From contig NZ_VTUC01000011.1 of assembly GCF_008364555.1 (NCBI RefSeq), forward strand, positions 35,758-99,757: a stretch of DNA of 64,000 bases. The letters are read 5' to 3'. Made by a program: the position numbers and the translations under genes. Below the pieces are notes generated by a model. The model was given only the letters and a program-made list of their open reading frames with translations. It had not been told where the DNA came from and made no database searches. Below, piece by piece: positions 30,603-44,087 of the stretch; position 1 is the first letter of the stretch; each line of letters starts with the position of its first letter. Source of the DNA: Enterobacter vonholyi (GTDB lineage Bacteria; Pseudomonadota; Gammaproteobacteria; Enterobacterales; Enterobacteriaceae).

Positions 30603-31763
30603 ATGACGCGTAAACAGGCCACTATTGCAGTGCGTAGCGGATTAAATGATGACGAGCAGTACGGCTGCGTTGTCCCGCCGATTCATCTTTCCAGTACCTA
30701 CAACTTCACCGGATTTAATGAACCCCGCGCGCATGATTACTCGCGTCGTGGCAACCCTACGCGTGACGTGACCCAGCGCGCGCTTGCGGAACTGGAAGGG
30801 GGCGCAGGGGCAGTATTAACCAATACCGGGATGTCCGCCATTCACCTGGTGACCACCGTGTTCCTGAAACCGGGCGATCTGCTGGTTGCCCCACACGATT
30901 GCTACGGCGGCAGCTATCGCCTGTTTGATAGCCTGGCAAAACGCGGCTGCTATCGCGTGCTGTTTGTCGATCAAAACGACGAACAGGCGCTGAAACAGGC
31001 TCTGGCAGAGAAACCAAAGCTGGTTCTGGTGGAAAGTCCAAGTAATCCATTGTTGCGCGTTGTCGATATTGCGAAAATTTGTCAGCTCGCAAGGGATGCG
31101 GGAGCGATAAGTGTAGTGGATAATACGTTCCTCAGTCCGGCCCTTCAGAACCCACTCGCACTGGGTGCCGATCTGGTATTGCATTCATGCACTAAATATC
31201 TGAACGGCCATTCTGACGTGGTGGCAGGCGTGGTGATTGCCAAAGATCCGGATGTTGTCACCGAACTGGCATGGTGGGCCAATAACATTGGCGTCACCGC
31301 GGGCGCCTTCGACAGCTATCTGCTGTTGCGCGGCATCCGCACGCTTTCGCCGCGCATGGACGTAGCGCAGCGCAATGCCCAGGCGATTGTCGATTTCCTG
31401 AAAACCCAGCCGCTGGTGAAAAAGCTTTATCACCCGTCGCTGCCGGAAAATCAGGGGCACGAGATTGCCGCGCGCCAGCAGAAAGGGTTTGGCGCGATGT
31501 TAAGTTTTGAACTGGATGGTGACGAGCAAACGCTGCGTCGCTTCCTGAGCGGGCTGTCATTGTTTACGCTGGCGGAATCCTTAGGTGGGGTTGAAAGCTT
31601 GATCTCCCACGCCGCAACCATGACGCACGCAGGTATGGCACCGGAAGCACGTGCCGCCGCCGGGATTTCTGAGACGCTGCTGCGTATCTCAACCGGCATT
31701 GAAGATTCTGAAGATTTAATTGCCGATCTGGAAAATGGCTTCCGGATCGCAGCCAAGGGGTAA
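30603..31763 (+). CDS. metB: Cystathionine gamma-synthase
   Basis: A 386-residue PLP enzyme that joins O-succinylhomoserine and cysteine to cystathionine in methionine synthesis. The PLP-binding Lys is in the SCTKYLNGHSDV motif near residue 198, with the substrate-binding YSRRGNPTRD near the N-terminus and the Cys/Met-metabolism signature around DLVLHSCTKYLNG. metL follows after 2 bp, so metBL is an operon controlled by MetJ boxes upstream. Confidence 0.99.
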   Translation: MTRKQATIAVRSGLNDDEQYGCVVPPIHLSSTYNFTGFNEPRAHDYSRRGNPTRDVTQRALAELEGGAGAVLTNTGMSAIHLVTTVFLKPGDLLVAPHDCYGGSYRLFDSLAKRGCYRVLFVDQNDEQALKQALAEKPKLVLVESPSNPLLRVVDIAKICQLARDAGAISVVDNTFLSPALQNPLALGADLVLHSCTKYLNGHSDVVAGVVIAKDPDVVTELAWWANNIGVTAGAFDSYLLLRGIRTLSPRMDVAQRNAQAIVDFLKTQPLVKKLYHPSLPENQGHEIAARQQKGFGAMLSFELDGDEQTLRRFLSGLSLFTLAESLGGVESLISHAATMTHAGMAPEARAAAGISETLLRISTGIEDSEDLIADLENGFRIAAKG

Positions 31764-31765
31764 TC

Positions 31766-34198
31766 ATGAGTGTGATAGCGCAGGCAGGGGCGAAGGGTCG
31801 TCAGCTGCACAAGTTTGGTGGTAGTAGTCTTGCTGATGTGAAATGTTACCTGCGCGTTGCAGGGATCATGACGGAATATTCACAGCCGGGTGACATGATG
31901 GTTGTCTCGGCAGCGGGCAGTACCACCAACCAGTTGATTAGCTGGCTGAAACTGAGCCAGACCGATCGCCTTTCTGCGCATCAGGTGCAACAGTCCTTAC
32001 GTCGTTACCAGAGCGAGCTGATTGCCGGCCTGCTGCCTGCGGACGTGGCGGACGGGCTGATCGGTGCCTTCACCCATGACCTTGAGCGTCTGGCTGCCCT
32101 GCTGGACAGCGGTATTACCGATGCGGTGTATGCCGAAGTGGTGGGCCACGGTGAAGTGTGGTCCGCACGCCTGATGGCCGCCGTGCTGCAACACCTGGGC
32201 GTGGAAGCGGCCTGGCTCGACGCGCGTGATTTCCTGCGCGCCGAACGCGCCGCGCAGCCGCAGGTGGATGAAGGGTTGTCCTACCCGCTGCTGCAGCAGC
32301 TGCTGGTGCAGCACCCGGGCAAACGTATTGTCGTCACCGGCTTTATCAGCCGCAGCAACGCGGGCGAAACCGTGCTGCTGGGCCGTAACGGATCGGACTA
32401 CTCGGCAACGCAGATTGGTGCCCTGGCGGGCGTGTCCCGCGTCACCATCTGGAGCGACGTGGCCGGTGTTTACAGCGCGGACCCGCGTAAAGTTAAGGAT
32501 GCCTGTCTGCTGCCGCTGCTGCGCCTGGATGAAGCCAGTGAACTGGCCCGTCTGGCGGCGCCGGTACTGCACGCGCGCACGCTGCAGCCGGTTTCCGGCA
32601 GCGATATCGACCTCCAGCTGCGCTGCAGTTACACCCCGGATCAAGGCTCCACGCGCATTGAGCGCGTGCTGGCGTCCGGTACCGGGGCACGTATTGTCAC
32701 CAGTCATGACGACATCTGCCTGATTGAGTTCCAGGTGCCTGCGGGGCAGGACTTCAAGCTGGCGCATAAAGAGATCGACACGATCCTGAAACGTGCTCAG
32801 GTGCGTCCGCTGGCCGTGGGTGTTCACAATGACCGCCAGCTGCTGCAGTTCTGCTATACCGCAGAAGTGGCGGACAGCGCGCTGAAAATTCTGGATGAAG
32901 CAGGCCTGCCGGGCGAACTTCGCCTGCGTCAGGGGCTGGCGCTGGTGGCGATGGTGGGCGCGGGCGTCACCCGTAACCCTCTGCACTGCCACCGCTTCTG
33001 GCAGCAACTGAAAGGGCAGCCGGTGGAGTTCACCTGGCAGTCGGAAGAGGGCATCAGCCTGGTTGCCGTTCTGCGCAAAGGGCCAACCGAAAGCCTGATT
33101 CAGGGTCTGCATACCTCCCTGTTCCGCGCGGAAAAACGCATCGGCCTGGTGCTGTTCGGGAAAGGTAATATCGGTTCCCGCTGGCTTGAGCTGTTTGCCC
33201 GCGAACAGGTGACGCTCTCGGCGCGTACCGGGTTTGAATTTATTCTTGCGGGCGTGGTAGACAGTCGCCGCAGCCTGCTGAACTACGAAGGGCTGGACGC
33301 CAGCCGCGCGCTTGCCTTCTTTAACGATGAAGCGGTTGAGCAGGATGAAGAGTCGTTGTTCCTGTGGATGCGTGCGCACCCGTATGACGATCTGGTGGTG
33401 CTGGACGTTACCGCCAGCGAACAGCTTGCCGATCAGTACCTTGATTTCGCCAGCCACGGTTTCCACGTCATCAGCGCCAACAAGCTGGCGGGGGCGAGCA
33501 GCACCGATAAATACCGTCAGATCCACGACGCGTTTGAAAAAACTGGCCGTCACTGGCTGTATAACGCCACCGTGGGCGCGGGCCTGCCGGTTAACCACAC
33601 CGTGCGTGACCTGATTGAAAGCGGCGACAGCATTCTGGCGCTGAGCGGTATCTTCTCCGGCACGCTCTCCTGGCTGTTCCTGCAGTTTGACGGCACCGTA
33701 CCGTTCACCGACCTGGTGGATCAGGCGTGGCAGCAGGGCTTAACGGAACCCGATCCGCGCGTTGACCTTTCCGGTAAAGACGTGATGCGTAAGCTGGTAA
33801 TCCTGGCGCGTGAAGCTGGTTACGACATCGAACCGGATTCCGTACGCGTCGAATCACTGGTGCCTGCCGGCTGTGAAGAAGGTTCTGTGGACCATTTCTT
33901 TGAAAATGGTGAAGAGCTTAACGAGCAGATGGTTCAGCGTCTGGAAGCGGCGAACGAGATGGGGCTGGTACTGCGCTATGTGGCGCGTTTTGAGGCTAAC
34001 GGAAAAGCGCGAGTCGGCGTCGAGGCGGTGCGTCCTGAGCATCCGCTGGCGGCGCTGCTGCCGTGCGATAACGTCTTCGCCATCGAAAGCCGCTGGTATC
34101 GCGATAACCCGCTGGTGATCCGCGGTCCTGGCGCCGGGCGCGATGTCACCGCAGGAGCCATTCAGTCCGACATCAACCGTCTGGCTAAGCTGCTGTAA
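31766..34198 (+). CDS. metL: Bifunctional aspartokinase II / homoserine dehydrogenase II
   Basis: An 810-residue fusion enzyme that catalyses the first and third steps of the aspartate family pathway. The N-terminal aspartokinase domain (about 1-300) has HKFGGSSLADVK and VLLGRNGSDYSAT. A linker with degenerate ACT regions follows, and the homoserine dehydrogenase domain (about 465-810) has the Rossmann loop LFGKGNIGSRW and the NATVGAGLPVNHTVRDL block. MetL is not feedback-inhibited but is repressed by methionine. It directly follows metB. In E. coli metF is next downstream; here the arginine cluster intervenes. Confidence 0.99.
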   Translation: MSVIAQAGAKGRQLHKFGGSSLADVKCYLRVAGIMTEYSQPGDMMVVSAAGSTTNQLISWLKLSQTDRLSAHQVQQSLRRYQSELIAGLLPADVADGLIGAFTHDLERLAALLDSGITDAVYAEVVGHGEVWSARLMAAVLQHLGVEAAWLDARDFLRAERAAQPQVDEGLSYPLLQQLLVQHPGKRIVVTGFISRSNAGETVLLGRNGSDYSATQIGALAGVSRVTIWSDVAGVYSADPRKVKDACLLPLLRLDEASELARLAAPVLHARTLQPVSGSDIDLQLRCSYTPDQGSTRIERVLASGTGARIVTSHDDICLIEFQVPAGQDFKLAHKEIDTILKRAQVRPLAVGVHNDRQLLQFCYTAEVADSALKILDEAGLPGELRLRQGLALVAMVGAGVTRNPLHCHRFWQQLKGQPVEFTWQSEEGISLVAVLRKGPTESLIQGLHTSLFRAEKRIGLVLFGKGNIGSRWLELFAREQVTLSARTGFEFILAGVVDSRRSLLNYEGLDASRALAFFNDEAVEQDEESLFLWMRAHPYDDLVVLDVTASEQLADQYLDFASHGFHVISANKLAGASSTDKYRQIHDAFEKTGRHWLYNATVGAGLPVNHTVRDLIESGDSILALSGIFSGTLSWLFLQFDGTVPFTDLVDQAWQQGLTEPDPRVDLSGKDVMRKLVILAREAGYDIEPDSVRVESLVPAGCEEGSVDHFFENGEELNEQMVQRLEAANEMGLVLRYVARFEANGKARVGVEAVRPEHPLAALLPCDNVFAIESRWYRDNPLVIRGPGAGRDVTAGAIQSDINRLAKLL

Positions 34199-34210
34199 CT
34201 CGTCACCCTG

Positions 34211-34238
34211 GCCCTCTCCCCGCATAGGGGGAGAGGGC
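34211..34238. repeat. Dispersed intergenic hairpin, CCCTCTCCCC family, copy 4
   Basis: GCCCTCTCCCC (34211-34221) pairs with GGGGAGAGGGC (34228-34238). It lies between the convergent genes metL and argH, at the left edge of the displaced arginine cluster. Confidence 0.85.
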
Positions 34239-34253
34239 ACCAGTCAGGACAGA

Positions 34254-35627
34254 TTAAACCAAACGGTTTTTCGCATCCGCTATCGCCTGCGCCACCTGCT
34301 TAGGCGACACGCCGCCTTTCGCGGCACGTTTATCCAGGCAAGACTGCAGCGCAAGAATCGGATACACATCATCCCCGATAACCGCGCTGAACTTCTGCAG
34401 GTCGGCCAGCGCCAGATCTTCCAGCGGTTTACCCTGACGAATAGCTTCCACTACCGCTTCACCCACAATATGGTGCGCTTCACGGAAAGGTACGCCTTTC
34501 GCCACCAGATAATCCGCCAGTTCGGTAGAGTTCGCATAGCCCTGCTGCGCCGCTTCCTGGCACCGTGGACGTTTCACCTGAATGCCGTCCAGCACCAGCG
34601 CGCCCATATGCAGACAGTCCAGCCAGGTGTCGAGCGCGTCGAACAATCCTTCTTTGTCTTCCTGCATGTCTTTGTTATACGCCAGAGGCAGCCCTTTCAG
34701 GGTCATCATCATGCCGGTCAGCGCGCCCTGCACGCGGCCACATTTACCGCGAATTAGCTCCAGCGCGTCCGGGTTTTTCTTCTGCGGCATCAGGGATGAG
34801 CCTGAGGTCACGCGGTCGGACAGCTCGACGAAGCCCGCTTCGCCAGAGTTAAAGAAGATCAGGTCTTCGGCAAAGCGCGACAGATGCACCATCCCGATCG
34901 AGGCATTGGAGAGCAGCTCCAGCACGTGGTCGCGGTCAGACACGCTGTCCAGGCTGTTACGGGTGGCGGAGGCAAAGCCCAGCCAGCCTGCCAGCTGTTC
35001 ACGGTCGATTTCGTAAGCGGTTCCGGCCAGCGCGCCGCTGCCCAGCGGGCTGACGTCCAGACGTTTAAGGGTGTCCTGCAGACGGCTTTCATCACGCGCC
35101 AGCATCTCGACGTAGGCCAGACACCAGTGCGCAAAGGTCACCGGCTGGGCGCGCTGCAGGTGGGTATAACCCGGCATCACCGCGTCCTGGTTGTTCTGCG
35201 CGGTCTCCACCAGTGCGCTCTGCAGCTGACGATTAGCCGCCAGCAGTTCGCCAACGGTATCTTTACACCACAGCTTCAGATCGGTGGCGACCTGGTCGTT
35301 ACGGCTGCGTCCGGTGTGCAGCTTTTTGCCCAGCTGGCCGACCTTGTCGATAAGTTTGCCTTCCACCCAGCTGTGAATATCTTCAGCATCGCTTTCGAGG
35401 ATCTGCTGCGGGTTAAGACGCACCTCTTCCAGCAGATTATTCAGCGCTTCTTCCAGCTGTAATTGTTCGTCTGCGGTCAGTACGCCAACCGTCACCAGCG
35501 CTTTGGACCAGGCCACAGAGCCGACAATATCCTGTTCGGCCAGGCGGTAGTCGAAGCGCAAAGAGTCGTTGAACTGTTTGAACCGCTGATCCGCTGCCTG
35601 TGTAAAACGCCCACCCCAAAGTGCCAT
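34254..35627 (-). CDS. argH: Argininosuccinate lyase
   Basis: A 457-residue fumarase/aspartase-superfamily enzyme that splits argininosuccinate into arginine and fumarate. The superfamily signature [12 protein letters not shown], with the catalytic serine of the mobile loop, appears near residue 280. The N-terminal [14 protein letters not shown] and the [14 protein letters not shown] block are also diagnostic. It is third in argCBH. A REP-like hairpin sits between argB and argH. Confidence 0.99.
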   Translation of the reverse strand: MALWGGRFTQAADQRFKQFNDSLRFDYRLAEQDIVGSVAWSKALVTVGVLTADEQLQLEEALNNLLEEVRLNPQQILESDAEDIHSWVEGKLIDKVGQLGKKLHTGRSRNDQVATDLKLWCKDTVGELLAANRQLQSALVETAQNNQDAVMPGYTHLQRAQPVTFAHWCLAYVEMLARDESRLQDTLKRLDVSPLGSGALAGTAYEIDREQLAGWLGFASATRNSLDSVSDRDHVLELLSNASIGMVHLSRFAEDLIFFNSGEAGFVELSDRVTSGSSLMPQKKNPDALELIRGKCGRVQGALTGMMMTLKGLPLAYNKDMQEDKEGLFDALDTWLDCLHMGALVLDGIQVKRPRCQEAAQQGYANSTELADYLVAKGVPFREAHHIVGEAVVEAIRQGKPLEDLALADLQKFSAVIGDDVYPILALQSCLDKRAAKGGVSPKQVAQAIADAKNRLV

Positions 35628-35659
35628 AACATGCTTCCTTAATATCTTTGAATTTCATT

Positions 35660-35690
35660 GCCCGGTGGCGCTGCGCTTACCGGGCCTACA
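35660..35690. repeat. REP-like palindrome between argB and argH
   Basis: GCCCGGTGGCGC and GCGCTTACCGGGC pair around a CT core (35660-35685). The element sits inside the argCBH transcript, a position where REP elements often protect the upstream mRNA. Confidence 0.8.
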
Positions 35691-35704
35691 AAACGTTAAA
35701 TCGA

Positions 35705-36481
35705 TTACGCCAGAATACGCGTGCCAATCGGCGTGCCGTTGAACAGCGCAGGCAGTTGTTCAGCGTGACGCCAGGAGGCGATATCCACCGGGCGGCCCAG
35801 CGTGCGCGCGGCATCCAGCGCGGCGTTCACTTTGACGATCATGCCGTCGGTGATGATGCCCTGCGCAATCAGCTGCTCGGCTTTCTCTGCCGTCATTTCT
35901 GCGATGCGCTGGCCTTTTCCGTCCAGAATGCCGCTCACGTCGGAGAGAAGGATCAGATCCGCGCCCAGCGTTGCCGCGAGCGCGGTTGCTGCCTGGTCAG
36001 CGTTGACGTTCATCAGCTCGCCCTCTTCGGTCACGCCGATTGAGCTCACCACCGGCAGGAAACCCCCTTCCAGCAGCGTATTAATCAGCTTAGGCGAACC
36101 AGGCTGCGCCAGTCCAACGTGGCCGAGCTCTTCGTCGAGCTGGGTCACTTTTACGCTGTCGCCATCGCCCAGATAGAGGCCAACGGACGCGATGTGGTGT
36201 TTCTTCGCCCACGCCAGCAGCGTTTTGTTCGCCGTACCCGCCAGCGCGCCGGTAATGATGTCAATCTGGTCAGCAGGCGTCACGCGCAGGCCGTTTTTCT
36301 TTTTCACCGGCAGGTTGAGCCCTTTCATCAGCTCATCCACCACGCAGCCGCCGCCGTGCACAATCACCAGCGGACGTTGATGTGACTCGCGATAGTTCAC
36401 CAGCGCGGTAAACAGACGCTCCAGCGCTTCTTCGCTATCCAGCAGTACACCACCGAGTTTGATAATTAATGGGTTCATCAT
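35705..36481 (-). CDS. argB: Acetylglutamate kinase
   Basis: A 258-residue amino-acid kinase that phosphorylates N-acetylglutamate in arginine synthesis. The phosphate-binding [11 protein letters not shown] and [12 protein letters not shown] loops are at the N-terminus, and [16 protein letters not shown] lies in the ATP-binding half. Three adjacent candidate starts exist (GTG 36484, ATG 36481, ATG 36478); 36481 gives the E. coli [11 protein letters not shown] start and length. It follows argC after 6 bp. Confidence 0.98.
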   Translation of the reverse strand: MMNPLIIKLGGVLLDSEEALERLFTALVNYRESHQRPLVIVHGGGCVVDELMKGLNLPVKKKNGLRVTPADQIDIITGALAGTANKTLLAWAKKHHIASVGLYLGDGDSVKVTQLDEELGHVGLAQPGSPKLINTLLEGGFLPVVSSIGVTEEGELMNVNADQAATALAATLGADLILLSDVSGILDGKGQRIAEMTAEKAEQLIAQGIITDGMIVKVNAALDAARTLGRPVDIASWRHAEQLPALFNGTPIGTRILA

Positions 36482-36487
36482 CACACC

Positions 36488-37492
36488 TTAAATAAGAGCC
36501 TGCGTTTCCGGGAAACCGAAACGAATATTTGCACACTGCATTGCCTGTGCGGCAGCGCCTTTCAGTAAGTTATCTTCTGCGGCCACCACGATGAGATGCT
36601 CACCTTGAACGGCAAAGCCGATATCGCAGAACGGCAGACCGACCACGTTTTTCAGCGCCGGCACGCCTTTGTCGTACAGGCGCACCAGCGGTTTGTCCGC
36701 ATACGCCTGCGTGAAGGCCTCGTTCACCTGCTCTTTGGTCACGCCCGGTTTCAGGCGGCAGGTGATGGTTTCGAGGATCCCACGCGGGAAGCTGCCCAGG
36801 TGCGGGGTGAAAATGACGTCCGCGCCCAGATGCGTCGTGATTTCAGGGTGATGACGGTGATTAAACACGCCATACGGCTGAAGGCTCACTTCGCAGAAGC
36901 TGTTGGAGATCGCCGCCTTGCGGCCTGCACCGCTCACGCCGCTGGTGGCGTTGATCACCGGCCACTGGCTCAGATCCAGCAGGCCTGCGTCGATCAGCGG
37001 CTTCAGGGAAAGCTGCGCCGCAGTCGGGTAGCAGCCCGGAACGGCAATCAGGTCAGCTTCTTTCAGTTTGTCTGCGCTCCACTCCGCCAGGCCGTACACC
37101 GCTTTTTCCAGCAGATCCGGATGCTGATGGGTGAAACCGTAATATTTTTCGTAGAACGCGCCATCATTAACGCGGAACGCGCCGGAGAGGTCGAAGACCA
37201 CGCACCCAGCCGCCAGGAACTGCGGCGCCAGGTCGTGGCTGACCTCGTGCGCGGTGGCTAAAAACACCACGTCGACGCCGTCGGTAAACTCGCTGATGTC
37301 AGACATGGGCTGCAGCGGCAGATCGACCAGGCCCTTAAGCTGCGGATGCAAATCGGAAATTAACTTTCCTGCATCATTGCTTTGCGCTGACACGGTCAAA
37401 GCGGTTATGGTCATATGTGGATGGCGATTCACGTAGCTTACAAGCTCTGCGCCCGCATAACCGCTAGCGCCTACAATCAGCGTATTCAACAT
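36488..37492 (-). CDS. argC: N-acetyl-gamma-glutamyl-phosphate reductase
   Basis: A 334-residue NADPH enzyme that reduces N-acetylglutamyl phosphate to the semialdehyde. The Rossmann loop [13 protein letters not shown] is at the N-terminus, and the catalytic cysteine lies in [14 protein letters not shown] near residue 154. It is first in argCBH, which diverges from argE across a short shared control region with two ARG boxes. Confidence 0.99.
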   Translation of the reverse strand: MLNTLIVGASGYAGAELVSYVNRHPHMTITALTVSAQSNDAGKLISDLHPQLKGLVDLPLQPMSDISEFTDGVDVVFLATAHEVSHDLAPQFLAAGCVVFDLSGAFRVNDGAFYEKYYGFTHQHPDLLEKAVYGLAEWSADKLKEADLIAVPGCYPTAAQLSLKPLIDAGLLDLSQWPVINATSGVSGAGRKAAISNSFCEVSLQPYGVFNHRHHPEITTHLGADVIFTPHLGSFPRGILETITCRLKPGVTKEQVNEAFTQAYADKPLVRLYDKGVPALKNVVGLPFCDIGFAVQGEHLIVVAAEDNLLKGAAAQAMQCANIRFGFPETQALI

Positions 37493-37515
37493 CGGGTTCC
37501 TTTATGCTCAACGTT

Positions 37516-37554
37516 AATGTATTTTTATTCACATTTATTGCATGAATATTGATA
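37516..37554. promoter_or_regulatory. Two tandem ARG boxes in the argC-argE divergent promoter
   Basis: AATGTATTTTTATTCACA (37516-37533) and ATTGCATGAATATTGATA (37537-37554) are 18-bp AT-rich imperfect palindromes separated by 3 bp. This is the typical ArgR hexamer arrangement. They lie in the 88-bp gap between the argC and argE starts. Confidence 0.9.
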
Positions 37555-37580
37555 CTATCACGACCTAAGGTGTGTCAACA

Positions 37581-38732
37581 ATGAAAATGAACTTACCGCC
37601 ATTTATCGAGATCTACCGCGCCCTGATTGCCACACCGTCCATCAGCGCAACGGAAGAAGCGCTGGATCAGAGCAATGAGTCTTTAATCAATCTGCTGGCG
37701 GGTTGGTTTAGCGATCTTGGGTTTAATGTTGAGGTTCAGCCCGTTCCCGGAACCCGCCACAAATTTAACCTGCTCGCCAGCACCGGAACCGGTGCGGGCG
37801 GCCTGCTGCTGGCCGGTCATACCGACACCGTCCCGTTTGACGATGGCCGCTGGACGCGCGATCCGTTCACCCTGACCGAGCACGACAACAAGCTCTACGG
37901 TTTGGGCACCGCCGACATGAAAGGCTTCTTCGCCTTTATCCTCGACGCGCTGCGTGACGTGGACGTGACGAAGCTGAAAAAACCGCTCTACATTCTGGCG
38001 ACCGCTGATGAAGAGACCAGCATGGCGGGCGCGCGCTACTTTTCTGAAAACACGTCGATTCGCCCGGATTGCGCGATCATCGGCGAGCCGACGTCGTTGC
38101 AACCTATTCGCGCGCACAAAGGCCATATCTCTACGGCCGTGCGCGTGCTCGGCCAGTCTGGCCACTCCAGCGACCCGGCGCGCGGCGTGAACGCCATTGA
38201 GCTGATGCATGACGCCATCGGTCGCATCATGGCCCTGCGCGACGATCTGAAAGAGCGCTATCACTATGACGCGTTCACCGTGCCGTATCCGACTCTGAAC
38301 CTCGGCAGCCTGCACGGCGGCGATGCCTCGAACCGTATCTGCGCCTGCTGCGAACTGCATATGGACATCCGCCCGCTGCCGGGTATGACCCTCAGCGATC
38401 TCGACGGCCTGCTGAATGAGGCGCTGGCCCCGGTGAGCGAGCGCTGGCCGGGCCGCCTGACGGTCTCCGAACTGCATCCGCCGATCCCGGGTTACGAATG
38501 CCCGCCGGACCATCAGCTGGTTGAGGTGGTGGAAAAGCTGCTCGGTGAGAAAACCGACGTGGTGAACTACTGCACCGAAGCGCCGTTTATTCAGACGCTT
38601 TGCCCTACGCTGGTCCTGGGCCCCGGCTCCATCAACCAGGCGCACCAGCCGGATGAATATCTGGAAACCCGCTTCATCAAGCCAACCCGTGAACTGATTA
38701 CCCAGGTTGTGCATCACTTCTGCTGGCATTAA
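37581..38732 (+). CDS. argE: N-acetylornithine deacetylase
   Basis: A 383-residue M20-family metallohydrolase that releases ornithine from N-acetylornithine. Zinc-binding motifs are visible: GHTDTVPF near residue 80, the bridging Asp in GTADMKGF, and the ADEETSMAG block with the catalytic Glu near residue 144. The ATG at 37581 aligns with the E. coli start MKNKLPPF; the in-frame GTG at 37572 and ATG at 37587 are alternatives. It diverges from argCBH and is followed by an intrinsic terminator. Confidence 0.98.
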   Translation: MKMNLPPFIEIYRALIATPSISATEEALDQSNESLINLLAGWFSDLGFNVEVQPVPGTRHKFNLLASTGTGAGGLLLAGHTDTVPFDDGRWTRDPFTLTEHDNKLYGLGTADMKGFFAFILDALRDVDVTKLKKPLYILATADEETSMAGARYFSENTSIRPDCAIIGEPTSLQPIRAHKGHISTAVRVLGQSGHSSDPARGVNAIELMHDAIGRIMALRDDLKERYHYDAFTVPYPTLNLGSLHGGDASNRICACCELHMDIRPLPGMTLSDLDGLLNEALAPVSERWPGRLTVSELHPPIPGYECPPDHQLVEVVEKLLGEKTDVVNYCTEAPFIQTLCPTLVLGPGSINQAHQPDEYLETRFIKPTRELITQVVHHFCWH

Positions 38733-38733
38733 A

Positions 38734-38782
38734 ACCGCACCGAACACCCCATAGGGAGAAGACTGCCTGGTGCGGTCTTTTC
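38734..38782 (+). terminator. argE terminator
   Basis: ACCGCACC (38734-38741) pairs with GGTGCGGT (38769-38776), followed by CTTTTCCCCTTT. The loop is long (27 nt). Confidence 0.7.
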
Positions 38783-38892
38783 CCCTTTACCCAAAGGGCA
38801 GTAAGGTCCTGGGCAGGGGATGTCTCACTCCCCATCATGAACTTTCTTCATCTTGTCTGAGCAAACCTCACCGTTATTGTTGATTATTTATG

Positions 38893-38952
38893 TTGACGTC
38901 CCTCTGCTTTTCCGTCATTTTTACATCTGGACGTCTAAACGTATAGAAGTTC
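38893..38952 (+). promoter_or_regulatory. metF promoter region with MetJ boxes
   Basis: Consecutive octamers TTACATCT, GGACGTCT, AAACGTAT and AGAAGTTC (38921-38952) match the met box well, the second at seven of eight positions. A TTGACG hexamer at 38893 may be the -35 element. MetJ repression of metF is known in E. coli. Confidence 0.85.
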
Positions 38953-38991
38953 ACAAGACAACAGACAACGACATGTGATTGATAGAGGTAA

Positions 38992-39882
<891 letters not shown>

Positions 39883-39888
39883 AACACC

Positions 39889-39916
39889 AAAAGCCCTCTT
39901 ATATTGAGGGCTTTTT
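39889..39916 (+). terminator. metF terminator
   Basis: AAAAGCCCTC (39889-39898) pairs with GAGGGCTTTT (39906-39915), followed by TAATA. Confidence 0.88.
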
Positions 39917-39975
39917 AATAGGTCAAAAAGTTAAAAGGTATCAGCTATCGAATCTGTGGATTAATTCAACTATAA

Positions 39976-42210
<2,235 letters not shown>

Positions 42211-42215
42211 CCCTT

Positions 42216-42249
42216 GTGCCGGGTGGCGGCTACGCCTTACCCGGCTTAC
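42216..42249. repeat. REP-like palindrome after katG
   Basis: GCCGGGTGGCGGC and CGCCTTACCCGGC pair around TA. This is the same family as at 14422 and 52713. Confidence 0.8.
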
Positions 42250-42256
42250 GGGCAAA

Positions 42257-42284
42257 AAAATCCCCGCCGATGCGGGGATTTTTA
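42257..42284. terminator. Bidirectional terminator between katG and gldA
   Basis: AAAATCCCCGC (42257-42267) pairs with GCGGGGATTTT (42272-42282), with A and T tracts on the two sides. Confidence 0.92.
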
Positions 42285-42294
42285 TTCATGCCAG

Positions 42295-43398
42295 TTACTC
42301 CCACTCCTGCAGGAACCGCTGCCCATACTGGTCAGCCACCAGCAGCGCCGCGTAAACCTGATCCGGCGACACGCCGCCAGGCATATTGTGGATGGTTTCT
42401 CCTTCCGCACAGGACGCCTCTGCGATCAGCCGCATTTTGGCCGGAATATCTTCTTTAATATTTAGCTGTGCCAGCGTAATCGGCAGCCCAACGCTGTGGC
42501 AAAGCGCCGCGACGGTCTCTATTTCTTCTACCGGCGCGTTTTCCAGCACCAGCTGCGTCAGCGTACCAAACGCCACTTTTTCACCGTGATAGAAGTGGTG
42601 CGCGTCCGGTACCGCCGTCATACCGTTATGAATAGCGTGTGCCGCCGCCAGTCCGCCGCTTTCAAATCCTACGCCGCTAAGATAGGTGTTGGCTTCGATA
42701 ATGCGTTCCAGCGCCGGTGTTACTACATGCTGTTCCGCTGCAAGCATGGCCTTTTCACCCTCTTCAATCAGCGTGTTGTAGCACAGCTCGGCCAGCGCGA
42801 GAGCAGCCTGCGTACATTTGCCGCCCGCCATGGTGGTCGCACCGCTGCGCGAGCAGGCGCGTGCTTCAAACCAGGTCGCCAGCGCATCGCCAATCCCGGC
42901 GGCCAGCAGACGTGCCGGCGCACCTGCTACCACTTTGGTATCCACAATGACCATGTTCGGGTTGTGCGGCAGCATCAGGTAGCGATCGAACTCGCCGCTA
43001 TCGGTGTAGATAACGGAAAGGGCGCTGCACGGCGCATCGGTGGAGGCAATAGTCGGTGCAATGGCGACGGGCACGTCCATAAAGTGAGCCAGCGCTTTGG
43101 CGGTATCCAGCGTTTTACCGCCGCCGATGCCCAGGACTGCCAGGCAGTCGGCGCCGTCGGCCAGTTTTTTCAGGCGATCGATTTCATTTTGTGAACACTC
43201 GCCGCCAAATGGCGCTATTTCGGCATAGAGTTCCGCATTTTTAAAACTCTGACGCAGGGTCTCTTCGGCAAAACCCAGCACAAATTTATCGCCGACAACC
43301 AGCCAGCGATTGGCCAGGGGTTTCAGATAGTCGCCGAGACGGGTAAGCACATCAGCGCCCTGGATATATTTTCCCGGCGATTGAATGATACGGTCCAT
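42295..43398 (-). CDS. gldA: Glycerol/hydroxyacetone dehydrogenase
   Basis: A 367-residue zinc-dependent NAD alcohol dehydrogenase of the iron-type family fold. [10 protein letters not shown] near residue 95 binds NAD. Zinc ligands are the Asp in [11 protein letters not shown] (near 173) and the histidines in [10 protein letters not shown] and YHGEKVAFG (near 256 and 274). In vivo it is thought to act on hydroxyacetone, giving 1,2-propanediol, as much as on glycerol. It is the last gene of ptsA-fsaB-gldA, 12 bp after fsaB, which ties it to the neighbouring anhydrosugar pathway. Confidence 0.98.
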   Translation of the reverse strand: MDRIIQSPGKYIQGADVLTRLGDYLKPLANRWLVVGDKFVLGFAEETLRQSFKNAELYAEIAPFGGECSQNEIDRLKKLADGADCLAVLGIGGGKTLDTAKALAHFMDVPVAIAPTIASTDAPCSALSVIYTDSGEFDRYLMLPHNPNMVIVDTKVVAGAPARLLAAGIGDALATWFEARACSRSGATTMAGGKCTQAALALAELCYNTLIEEGEKAMLAAEQHVVTPALERIIEANTYLSGVGFESGGLAAAHAIHNGMTAVPDAHHFYHGEKVAFGTLTQLVLENAPVEEIETVAALCHSVGLPITLAQLNIKEDIPAKMRLIAEASCAEGETIHNMPGGVSPDQVYAALLVADQYGQRFLQEWE

Positions 43399-43410
43399 AA
43401 CAGTTCTCCC

Positions 43411-44073
43411 TTAGAGATTGAGGCTACCAAACGCGTTTTTCCAGTCTTGCTCGAACTTCTCTACGGCTGACTCTACCGCTGGCGTGCCGAGCATTTGTTG
43501 CGCTACGTCTAAGGGAAGCGTGATTGCCTCGCATCCTGTCAACAAGCAGTCCAGCGCCTGACGCGGCGTTTTGAAGCTGGCGGCCAGCACTTTGCTTTCC
43601 GGCGCGTGCAGTTCCAGCAGGGATTGCAGCTCCTGGACCATGCGAATGCCGTCACCGCCCTGAGCGTCAACGCGGTTTACGTACGGCGCGACATATTTCG
43701 CGCCTGTCAGTGCGGCAAGCAAGCCCTGCGCCGCGCTGTAAACGGCGGTTCCCAGCGTGGTTATCCCCTCTTTTTTCAATGCTTTAATCGCGATGAGCCC
43801 CTCAGCCGTCACCGGGATTTTCACCACAATTTCCGGGATGGCGTTACTCAAACGTTTGGCTTCCTCCACCATGCCTTCGGCATCGCGGCTCATGGTTTGA
43901 GCAAACAGCGTGCCTTCTGGCCCGATGGCTTTTTGCAGGCGCGGCAGCACGTCCCAAATGGATTCACGGCTGGCGGCGATGATGCTCGGGTTGGTGGTGA
44001 CGCCCGCTATGGGAAAAATGCGCGTCAGGCGTTCAACTTCCGCCACGTTGGCGGTATCCAGGTACAGTTCCAT
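43411..44073 (-). CDS. fsaB: Fructose-6-phosphate-type aldolase FsaB (TalC)
   Basis: A 220-residue class I aldolase of the small transaldolase family. It cleaves ketose 6-phosphates to glyceraldehyde 3-phosphate plus dihydroxyacetone or hydroxyacetone. The Schiff-base Lys lies in EIVVKIPVT near residue 85, and the N-terminal [16 protein letters not shown] carries the conserved Asp. The ATG at 44073 was chosen; the preceding in-frame GTG is less likely. In the pathway proposed for E. coli PflD it would split 1-deoxyfructose 6-phosphate. Confidence 0.97.
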   Translation of the reverse strand: MELYLDTANVAEVERLTRIFPIAGVTTNPSIIAASRESIWDVLPRLQKAIGPEGTLFAQTMSRDAEGMVEEAKRLSNAIPEIVVKIPVTAEGLIAIKALKKEGITTLGTAVYSAAQGLLAALTGAKYVAPYVNRVDAQGGDGIRMVQELQSLLELHAPESKVLAASFKTPRQALDCLLTGCEAITLPLDVAQQMLGTPAVESAVEKFEQDWKNAFGSLNL

Positions 44074-44087
44074 CACTCTTCCTCGTT

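Noticed and set aside
31997..33598. Long antisense open frame (533 codons) across metL, and similar ones over rafA, glpK, argE and pfkA
   Set aside because: They are mirror frames of GC-rich, strongly biased genes, lack ribosome-binding sites and show no recognisable domain.
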